Source of the DNA: Halocaridina rubra
Lineage: Eukaryota; Arthropoda; Malacostraca; Decapoda; Atyidae
Assembly: GCA_037179515.1 (NCBI GenBank)
Contig: JAXCGZ010021522.1
Coordinates: 12,501-22,500, forward strand
Reading direction: 5' to 3'
DNA: 10,000 bases
The position numbers and the translations under genes are program-made. The stretch's first letter is position 1; the number at the start of each line of letters is the position of its first letter. Shown in pieces: positions 1-10,000 of this stretch. The notes under the pieces were generated by a model, which saw nothing but the letters and a program-made list of their open reading frames with translations, was not told where the DNA came from and did not search any database.

Positions 1-495
1 CCTGACAAATCTACAACTTCTTCAGATTTTTGTTCATATTTTGTATTAGATATATGACTTTCATATGAAGAAAAAACAATGTTTGTCTGTATTCAGTTAA
101 AAGAGAGTCTTATTTCTCTTGCAAATTGAGCAAACCTTGATAGGAGTGCCTAAAAAAATGCTGCAGGAATTATGTTGTGTTGCAAAAGAAAAGTTTTCTT
201 TTGTCTACTCGTATGCCTGAGTTTATTACTCCCTAAAGAGGAGTGATGTTGCCTCCTAGATAAACAAGCATATATCTTGTTTTATTTTTATTTTATGTTT
301 CAGCAACGTTGCAATATATCATGCAAAGCAAAACAAAAACAAAGAGAAAGCCGTGGCTGAAATTTAATTTTTGACTTATTCTTCTTCTTGACACATAGTT
401 TACATTTTTTTCTTTATAGTGTTTAGTTGTGTACTCGTATATGTATTCACTATGTTATCAAATGTATAGATCTCTCTCTACATATGCTGCTATCT
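1..495. other. AT-rich intergenic DNA, no gene seen
   Basis: No open reading frame of believable composition, no tRNA-like fold and no transposon motif was recognised. The stretch is AT-rich with scattered A- and T-runs and leads into the CT microsatellite. It could be intron or intergenic DNA; the sequence alone does not decide. Confidence 0.6.
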
Positions 496-602
<107 letters not shown>

Positions 603-780
603 GTAAATAAATGATATTCATAGAGAGTTGACAGCTACGGAGGCCTCTTTTCTGACTGCAACAACAAAAGGCCGAAACCTTTCACCGCGTCTCTCTGTTA
701 GTTATGTCTGTGCAGTGGCTTTTTCCATTATTTATTCCTCTACTTTGCTTTTCGTTTTATACAAAGGTTCATAAAATGCA

Positions 781-1568
<788 letters not shown>

Positions 1569-1569
<1 letters not shown>

Positions 1570-2300
1570 TGTGATATTTACGTTTGTACACATACTAGAA
1601 TTATTTCCTTGATTGTTTGTCTTTGACTTATCGTATGAATAAAAGACATAAATATCGAAATTGTAGGAAAAATAAAAATAAACAATATGAAGAAAACTTA
1701 TTAGAATGTTGGAGAGAACGGAAAACTTATTCACGTTTGAACACAATAGACAATTATTAATGAATTAGATCATGATGGGACACAATTATCCAACAAAGAA
1801 CAATAGATAAATAATAAAAAACAATACTGAATAATCCACAAATAATTATCGAATAATTATCATGAGAATAAACAAATTCTCAATAACGAAATCAAAACAT
1901 TACATTAATACTTACAAATCTATTTTTAATAGAAGATTTCGAAAATCTGTTGAATAGAAAAGCAGGAAATTCTATAAAAAAATAAGAGACAAAAATTATG
2001 CAGAATCATTTGAGATGCGGAAGAGACAGATCTGCCTGCTATGATGTAACAGGAAACCCTTCTGATAAGTACTAGAGCTAGGGGATATATATGCACTCTA
2101 TTCAATGACTTTATGCATGTTACTTCGTGTCCCATAATTTCTTGTGGGAAGTAGATGGTTTTTGCAAAAATGCCCTTCTTTTATCTAGAGATATATGTAA
2201 TGTAAATGGTTTCGTTGATCTTAGATAACTCAAGAAAAAAAAATTAGTAATCTGAGAACAAAGCCTAGTTGAAAGAATGGAATAGCCATGGAAGTAAGTT
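1569..2300. other. AT-rich unique DNA, no gene seen
   Basis: No recognisable protein, RNA or transposon. A 69-codon minus-strand frame at 1926-2135 has no motif and is no longer than chance allows. Small direct repeats of AATAATTATC occur near 1840-1862. The stretch ends at the TTAA that begins the piggyBac-type element. Confidence 0.55.
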
Positions 2301-2326
2301 TTAACCCTTCGTTAGTCATGTGGGAT
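2301..2326 (+). repeat. Left TTAA and terminal inverted repeat
   Basis: TTAA at 2301-2304 is followed by CCCTTCGTTAGTCATGTGGG. It matches the inverted right end except for A/G and T/C at two places. TTAA is the duplicated target of piggyBac-superfamily elements, and the CCC start fits that family. Confidence 0.85.
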
Positions 2327-2336
2327 TTCCGAGCAT

Positions 2337-2376
2337 GGTTAGTCACGTGGGGGGCTTACACCCCCCAAAAAGGGGC
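2337..2376 (+). repeat. Subterminal repeat with G6/C6 hairpin
   Basis: Directly inside the left terminal repeat the core recurs as GGTTAGTCACGTGGGG (2337-2352). It includes the palindrome CACGTG (2344-2349) and runs into a perfect hairpin: six G (2349-2354), loop CTTACA, six C (2361-2366), then AAAAAGG. The same arrangement occurs at 3803-3841. piggyBac-family elements commonly have internal repeats near their ends that take part in transposase binding; such a role here is inferred. Confidence 0.65.
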
Positions 2377-2869
2377 TTATAGTATTACAATTATGCAAAA
2401 ATTAGACATACTGCAGTTTCAGGATATTTCTGCAGTGTCTGCTGAACTGCTTAAATGCCTTTTATCTGATTGTTTTTAATATAAAATATTATTGTAGGAT
2501 AAATGATAAAATTAAGGAAAAAATGAAAAATATAGATTCTGATCACGTTTGTTTTGAAAATAAGCATATGATATTCCATTTTATGTTTTTTTTATATTTT
2601 TTATGACAATTACTATTAGAAAAATAACATAACAGGCAATCTCCGTCACAATATACATTAAAAATCAAAACTTGAAGTAATGACATAATTACCCTTGGAA
2701 ATAGAAAAAAAAATAGAATTTTTTCATAAACATACATTGTATATTGAAGTTTAACACAACAATGCAATAAACAAGAAAAGTTTTGTTCATAAAAAATAGC
2801 CACAATGTTTTTCCACGAATTGAAATGGAGAGAAACAGAAATGTGAGCTCATAATATAGCCTTTATCTT
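2377..2869. other. Non-coding 3' flank inside the piggyBac relic
   Basis: About 490 bp between the left subterminal repeat and the transposase stop codon. It is AT-rich. Two CTGCAG sites flank an imperfect palindrome near 2411-2435. No reading frame resembles a known protein; the minus-strand frame at 2543-2803 is low-complexity and without motifs. Confidence 0.5.
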
Positions 2870-3657
2870 TCACTCTGATTCACTATAGGTTCCTGCATTC
2901 TCGCACTGTGTGCAACTTATAATTTTCTTACCTTGATCACTGCAAACATGTTTTCCATAAGTGCTACACACTGTTTTCACCTTTCAATCCTCTGACCGGG
3001 CACAATATGCACATCTCTTTGCCTGGCCTCGTGATGGTTGCAAGGTTGCAGAAGTTGTTGCAGCTGCAGCTGATGGCACCCGTCTTGCAATACCTGCTTT
3101 GAAAGTTCTTGGCAGGAGGAGGTTCTGCGATCTCCTCTTCAAAGTGTCCTCTAAAAGCACCAGAGCTACATTCCTGATGAATTTGTGGCGATTCAGTTTA
3201 GTCCTTGGGTTGTGAGAGTAGAGGATATGCAAATTTAGACAGGTGATGTACAGGAGAGAAAAAAATATTCAGTTAGGGGCCAACGCAGGCTGTTTCTGGA
3301 AATATCATACTTACTTGTCATCATGTCCACCACACCAGGTCCTCCTTTGGTTGAATTATAGAAAGTGATGATTTCAGGCTTCTCGTCATCACCAGTAGCT
3401 TGGTCTATCTTGTTATCATGATGCATGCTGCTAACAAGTATAATATTTTTCTTTTCGCTTTGAACCTTAATCTTTGGTATGTATGAGACTAATAAAAGTT
3501 TGTCTCCAAATCGAAGCATGCTGTCCTCAAGAGGCCTATTCTTTGTCACCAAAAATTCTTGGGGAATATCAGCCTTGTGCTTTCTGACTGACCCCTCAGC
3601 CGTCAAGTTATGGTCATGAAGTAGCGAAATATACGAGAAATAAATAATGAAACACTG
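2870..3657 (-). pseudogene. piggyBac transposase, broken C-terminal half
   Basis: A relic of a DDE_Tnp_1_7-type transposase, the nuclear enzyme that excises and inserts the element at TTAA. Reading on the minus strand, 3657-3235 gives LTAEGSVRKHKADIPQEFL, then VSSMHHDN, then KPEIITFYNSTKGG, then SRNSLRWPL, the order expected in the family. The frame slips in an A-run at about 3259-3265 and continues in the next frame with ILYSHNPRTKLNRHKF (from about 3227). After an in-frame TGA at 2984-2986 comes the cysteine-rich C-terminal domain (cysteines or histidine encoded between 3013 and 2903), ending at a TGA at 2870-2872. The motif normally read GGVDxxD is here GGPGVVD: the first aspartate, catalytic in the family (D447 in cabbage-looper piggyBac), is glycine at 3334-3336, while the second Asp remains. 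An in-frame TGA at 3679-3681 lies just upstream of the last recognisable homology. About 260 codons remain of the usual 500-600. Dead by frameshift, stop, missing N-terminus and active-site loss. Confidence 0.88.
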
Positions 3658-3800
3658 AAATACATTAATAGAAGCAATTCATTGCATAATTATATCACAG
3701 AGTAGGCTACAGATGCACACTGACACATATTGTGCACTTATATCTACATATTATAATTTCTCATTAAATAGGAGAAAAGAAAATATAAATCCTGAAAAAG

Positions 3801-4031
3801 TACCTTCGTTAGTCAGGTGGGGTGACCGGACACCCAAAAAGACAAACATTATCTGCCTCCTACAAGAGCTGAGCTACGACTGAGCCACATCACGTGCTAA
3901 ACATGGTACACCCTCACTGGGTTAGGACAATAATGGGAAGGAGCAAAAGATACGAGTTGCCAATTAGGATATATCAGTCCTTGAAAAATTCTGGGGTGCT
4001 AAAACATCCCACGTGACCAACGAAGGGTTAA
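3801..4031. mobile_element. Possible 231-bp piggyBac-family MITE
   Basis: The left side reads CCTTCGTTAGTCAGGTGGGG in the same orientation as the element's left end; the right side is the inverted CCCTTCGTTGGTCACGTGGG plus TTAA. The interior is about 180 bp and non-coding. This could be a self-contained miniature element abutting or nested in the relic. Against this, the left end lacks an intact TTAA (AGTA instead) and one C of the CCC, so it could equally be an internal subterminal repeat of the larger element. Confidence 0.45.
4006..4031 (-). repeat. Right terminal inverted repeat and TTAA
   Basis: Read on the minus strand this is TTAA followed by CCCTTCGTTGGTCACGTGGG, containing CACGTG at 4010-4015. 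It is the inverted partner of the left end. A second TTAA follows immediately (4032-4035). Just inside it, 3994-4010 can fold as GGGTG/CATCCC with loop CTAAAA and one bulged base. Confidence 0.85.
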
Positions 4032-4540
4032 TTAAGTCACGCTTTATAAAGAGTGAAATATCTCCAATGGAGCTTTGTAAAAAATCTATAGATGTAATGA
4101 AATTTTAAATGATGTCTACTACATCAAAATTATTCATAAATTAAGTCACCCAGTAAGTAAATACGTTAATAATGAAGCTTGATAATGATTGAGTGGAAAC
4201 AATGGGTTTCATCGGAATCCACGCATCCATCCACAAATGCTGTTTTGTTTCAGTAAAAATGCCATTATGACGGAAATAGAAGGAAGGAAGGATAAGGGAA
4301 TACAGTTTGAATGACAAAAATAACCAAAGTTAGTGACGTTCGTTCCAGATGAAGTATTTGTGACGTCATTTCTAGGATATTGGAAACGTTGACATTTTGG
4401 CAACACCAAAAAAGATTTGCTAAACTGAATTCCCTTGCATAGTATTAAAGCATAACACAAACAATTCCGATAAATATTACCAGAGAGCATCAAAATCTCT
4501 GAATTAAACTGAAACAAAGCCATCACTGAGGTAAAACCTC
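4032..4540. other. Unique intergenic DNA, no gene seen
   Basis: No supported gene. A 105-codon minus-strand frame (4209-4526) shows no recognisable domain and has the look of a chance frame. A full CRE-type palindrome TGACGTCA lies at 4361-4368 with a half-site TGACG at 4333-4337, but no transcription unit is visible nearby. Confidence 0.5.
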
Positions 4541-4836
<296 letters not shown>

Positions 4837-4993
4837 CTCACTTTATATTCTTCTTAGGTTTATCACATCCATTAACCTACTAATTTTTCACTGGAACGAA
4901 AGATGAATAAATCATCCACAACATTTATCAAATGGCTTAATTTTTTCTTAAAAGAATTCTGGGAATATGAATGATCATGACATATGAGTATCT

Positions 4994-5133
4994 GGTAGTA
5001 ATAATTATAACCATAGTACTTGTAGTAATAGTAATAGTAGTAATAGCAGTACTGGTATTAGTATCGTAGTATCAGCAGAGGTAGTAGTAGAATTAATAAT
5101 AATAATAATAATAATAATAGTAGTAGTAGTAGT

Positions 5134-5190
<57 letters not shown>
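4994..5190. repeat. (TAG)n/(TAA)n trinucleotide tract
   Basis: The left part is a degenerate mix of GTA, ATA and GCA triplets; a TAA block (about 5091-5119) is followed by a nearly pure TAG block to 5190. It ends 9 bp before the T-run marking the 3' tail of retrotransposon copy B, so on the minus strand it lies directly downstream of the inserted element. Confidence 0.93.
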
Positions 5191-5209
5191 CATTGGCAGT
5201 TTTTTTTAT

Positions 5210-5385
5210 GAGTGTGACACCGGGACCGGCAAAAACTGCCCTCATCAATAATGACCCAGGCACGAGAAAATAGCAAGACGAAGGAAAAGAAAAGTGTTAA
5301 GGACAAGGCAGAGATGAGGTAATGTCACAAAATAAAACGACAGAGAGAAAAAAACAAAGTACAAAGGACCTAGAGATATGGAGGA
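5210..5385 (-). other. 3' UTR of retrotransposon copy B
   Basis: About 175 bp between the ORF2 stop and the A-tail, closely similar to copy A's 3' UTR. It contains a small hairpin near its end: on the minus strand GGCAG, loop TTT, TTGCC (5228-5240), with a G-U closing pair in RNA. Non-LTR enzymes often recognise their RNA through such 3' structures; the role here is inferred. Confidence 0.75.
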
Positions 5386-7568
<2,183 letters not shown>

Positions 7569-7571
7569 AAA

Positions 7572-7751
7572 GAGTGTGACACCGGGATAGGCAGAAACTG
7601 CCCTCATCAACAAAGGCCCCGGCACGAGAAAATACCAAGACGAAGGAAAAGAAAAGGTTAAGGGTAAGGCAGAGATGAGGTAATGTCACACAAAGGAAAA
7701 CGATAGACAGAAAAAACAGTCAAAGTAAAGAGGACCCAGAGATATGGAGGA
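7572..7751 (-). other. 3' UTR of retrotransposon copy A
   Basis: About 180 bp from the ORF2 stop to the A-tail, conserved with copy B. On the minus strand it holds the hairpin GGCAG, loop TTT, CTGCC (7590-7602), a perfect five-base stem about 20 bp before the tail. A GC-rich CCGGG/CCCGG pairing could enclose it. It ends TGTCACACTC directly before the A-tail. Confidence 0.78.
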
Positions 7752-10000
7752 CTAGGCTCTGAGATGACGATAGATCTGCATTTTGAAGGATGAAAGGTCA
7801 TAAGAATTAGGAAAGACAGAAGGAGGAAGAGAGTTCCAGAGTCTGGAGGTAGATGGGAAGAAGCAGTCGCTGCACCGACCAATCCGCGAGCTACAAATCT
7901 CCACACAGTACCTGTGAGATGAGGCCGCTTGGCGAGTGTTACGCGACCTCGGCAGTGGAGGAGGGATGCAACTCGCCAACTCATCAGAGCAGCGATGGAA
8001 ATAGTAGCGATAGAAAAACGAAAGGGAAGATACCTTACGGCGAAGAGAGAGAGAATCCGGGTTAGAAGTAAGAGAAGAATCATTAATGAGTCTGACTGCC
8101 TTAGATTGAACCCTATCAAGAAGATAAGTAAAGGAAGAAGCACCCCAGATGTGTGAGCAGTATTCTAAGCAGGGGCGGATAAGACCTTTGTAAATTTTAA
8201 GTAACTGCAATCAGGAAAAGTAATAACGAAAACGAAACAAAACCCCCAATTTTTTGGATGAAGATTTAGAAATTTGGATTATGTGATTCCTCCAAGACAT
8301 GTTAGAGGCTATATGGATTCCTAATATATTGATAGAGTTAAGAGGGTAAATTTCATTAGTTTCGAAGACAATAGGGTTATCAGGAGGAGAAGAAGATAAA
8401 GAGATAGCCAGAAACTGTGTCTTGGAGGCATTGAATTTAACTAAATTTTGAGTGCCCCATTCAGATACTCTCTGCAAATCGGAGTTAAGAGTAGAAGAAA
8501 GAGTGATACGAGATTGACTACGAGTAACAGATGAAGGTTGTGAAGAAAAGGCAGAGGAAAAGTGAAGGGTAGAATCATCGCAAAGGCATGAAGAAGAGAG
8601 GAAGATGGGGACTGTAGAAGATCATTGATGAAGAGAAGGAAGAGAGTAGGTGAAAGAACAGAGCCCTGTGGAACACCACTGGACACAGAGAAAGGGCTAG
8701 ATGTCGCGCCATCAGCAACTACAGATATAGAACGGTCAGTGAGAAAACTGGAAATCAGAGAACGGAAAGAAGGGGTAAAGCCGTAGGCAGGGAGTTTGGC
8801 CAACAGAGCCTTGTGCCAGACTCTGTCAAAAGCCTTAGAGATATCAAGGGCGACGACAAAGGATTCCCCATAGTTCCTCAGAGAAGATGACCATACATGA
8901 GTAAGATAGGACAGGAGATCACCAGTGGATCTTGCCTTGCGGAAGCCGTACTGGTGATCGGAGATAAGTGAGTTAGATTCAAGGCGTTTCAAGAAGTGAG
9001 CATTGAGCAAAGTTTCGAAAACTTTAGCAATAGAGGAGGTTAGAGCAATAGGTCGGTAGTTAGAAGGAATAGAGCGGTCACCCTTCTTAGGAACAGGTTG
9101 AACTAGAGCATGCTTCCAAGATGAAGGATAGATACTGGTTGACAGAATGAGGCGAAAAAGACGGCAAAGCACGGGAGCCAGTTCATCTGCAAACTCCTTA
9201 AGGAACCTTGCAGGGATACCATCGGGACCAGATGCCTTGTTTGTCTTTAGTGAGCGAAGAACCTTATGAACTTTGCGTGAAGAAAGGATAAGGGAGGGCA
9301 TAGGGTTAGAGAGGGGAAAAGACTGAGGAACAGGTGCGCTGGAATCGTTGATAGAAGAGTTAGCAGAAAAATGAGAGCCAAAGAGAGTGGCTTTGTCAGT
9401 GGGAGAGCAAGCTATAGAACCATCAGAACGAATGAGAGGGGGAAAGCTTGAGTTACAGAAGTTTTTGGAGAGGTTTTTGGCTAAGGACCAGAAGTTTTTG
9501 TCAGTGGGAGAGGAGATAAGGTCATCAACTTTCCTTCTTATAAAGGAAGCCTTAGACCTTCGAATCTGAGCTGTACAGCAATTCCTAGCTATAATAAAAG
9601 CAGAGCGAGTTAAATCGGAAGGAGAGGCTTGGTAAGATCGGTGAGCCTGATTCCTAGCCTGGATAGCCATGGAGCAGGCACGGTCAAACCAAGGTTTAGG
9701 GGGAGAGAAAGTTTTTGTAGAAGAGGAGATGTACGCCTCCATTCCCGCGGTCATGATCTCGGCCACTTTTACAGCTACCCGATCAGGGTTGCGGGACCGA
9801 AAGCAGTAGTCATCCCATGGAAAGTCAAAGAGAAAGTTACGCAAATTTTTATATTGAGTTCGCTCGAAGTGCCAAAGGCGGCATTGAGTAGGAGGGATTG
9901 GTGGTGGGGGAGCAAAAATGGAAGAGACAGAGATCATGGAGTGGTCAGATTTACCAAGAGGGGAAAGCACGGAATAAGAGTAGTGTGAAGGGTTAGAAGT
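7752..10000 (-). pseudogene. ORF2 of copy A: endonuclease end, RT, C-terminal domain
   Basis: Encodes the enzyme that nicks target DNA and reverse-transcribes the element. From the window edge the frame is open: the last endonuclease motif LGKSDHSMISV (about 9958-9926), a linker, then RT motifs NKASGPDGIP (9240-9210), NYRPIALTSS (9061-9032), GFRKARSTGD (8947-8918), ALDISKAFDRV (8851-8819) and SGVPQGSVLSP (8680-8648). At 8579-8580 one base is missing inside the FADD codons, throwing the frame out. In the next frame coding continues with VKFNASKTQF, ILGIHIASNMSW (about 8327) and GVLFRFRYYF until a TGA at 8211-8213. Beyond it the same frame gives the C-terminal domain IYKGLIRPCLEYCSHIW (8195-8145), RVQSKAVRLIND and LWNSLPP (about 7840), ending at 7752-7754. 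Thus only two lesions separate it from an open frame, far fewer than in copy B. No RNase H domain is present. The annotated 5' edge is the window edge, not a start codon. Confidence 0.92.

Larger units (their letters stand above)
2301..4031 (-). mobile_element. Decayed piggyBac-type DNA transposon
   Basis: Both ends read TTAA followed by CCCTTCGTT(A/G)GTCA(T/C)GTGGGAT, in opposite orientations at 2301-2326 and 4006-4031; over those 26 bases only two transitions differ. TTAA targets and ends starting CCC are hallmarks of the piggyBac superfamily. Between them, on the minus strand, is the C-terminal half of a piggyBac transposase. The 1.73-kb span is too short for a full transposase plus both flanks, so the N-terminal half, including the first catalytic aspartates, appears deleted or unrecognisable upstream of about 3660. 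The element cannot mobilise itself. An alternative is that the right terminus belongs to a separate 231-bp MITE (3801-4031) and that the true right end of the transposase-bearing element is lost. Superfamily assignment is firm; the single-element reading is moderate. Confidence 0.8.

Noticed and set aside
2961..3215. Plus-strand 84-codon frame
   Set aside because: It overlaps the transposase relic on the other strand, where the family motifs are; this is its shadow.
3850..3900. tRNA-like A-box (GTGGCTCAGTCG on the minus strand) suggesting a tRNA-derived SINE
   Set aside because: No convincing B-box at the right distance, and no cloverleaf could be drawn; it sits inside the piggyBac-type termini.
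4361..4368. TGACGTCA CRE palindrome as a promoter element
   Set aside because: A single eight-base site without a nearby start, TATA box or gene is not enough.
4209..4526. 105-codon minus-strand frame as a possible small gene
   Set aside because: No domain, signal peptide or composition that would separate it from a chance frame; no supporting context.
9629..9988. Plus-strand 119-codon frame
   Set aside because: Shadow of the copy A ORF2, which carries recognisable motifs on the minus strand.

Overview
The window looks like intergenic DNA from a large, repeat-choked arthropod genome, most likely a decapod crustacean such as a penaeid shrimp. The reasons are very long pure (TA)n, (CT)n, (GA)n, (TTA)n and (TAG)n tracts, piggyBac debris, and a poly(A)-tailed non-LTR retrotransposon with arthropod-type reverse transcriptase motifs. 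The organism is an inference; no host gene, rRNA or tRNA gene was recognised.

Layout. 1-495 is AT-rich sequence without a visible gene. 496-1568 is a nearly continuous block of simple repeats: (CT)n, a 0.46-kb (TA)n and a 0.33-kb (TTA)n. 1569-2300 is unique AT-rich DNA. 2301-4031 is a decayed piggyBac-type DNA transposon: TTAA plus inverted CCCTTCGTT... termini at both ends, and a broken C-terminal half of a transposase on the minus strand (2870-3657). A shorter 231-bp stretch at its right end (3801-4031) may itself be a MITE of the same family. 4032-4540 is unique. 4541-4833 and 4994-5190 are more microsatellites.

5200-10000 holds two copies of one non-LTR retrotransposon, both on the minus strand and arranged head to tail. 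Copy A (7533-10000, running off the right edge) carries the end of the endonuclease domain, the reverse transcriptase and the C-terminal domain. Copy B (5200-7224) is 5'-truncated and much more damaged. They are separated by copy A's A-rich tail and a 311-bp (TA)n tract. Over a 240-bp stretch compared by eye they are about 88% identical. Both have lost the frame right at the FADD active-site motif, by different single-base deletions.

Nothing here is an intact protein-coding gene. The most interesting structure is non-coding: a hairpin with a six-base loop that recurs beside three copies of the piggyBac terminal motif, with a stem base pair that covaries, and a small 3'-UTR hairpin kept in both retrotransposon copies.
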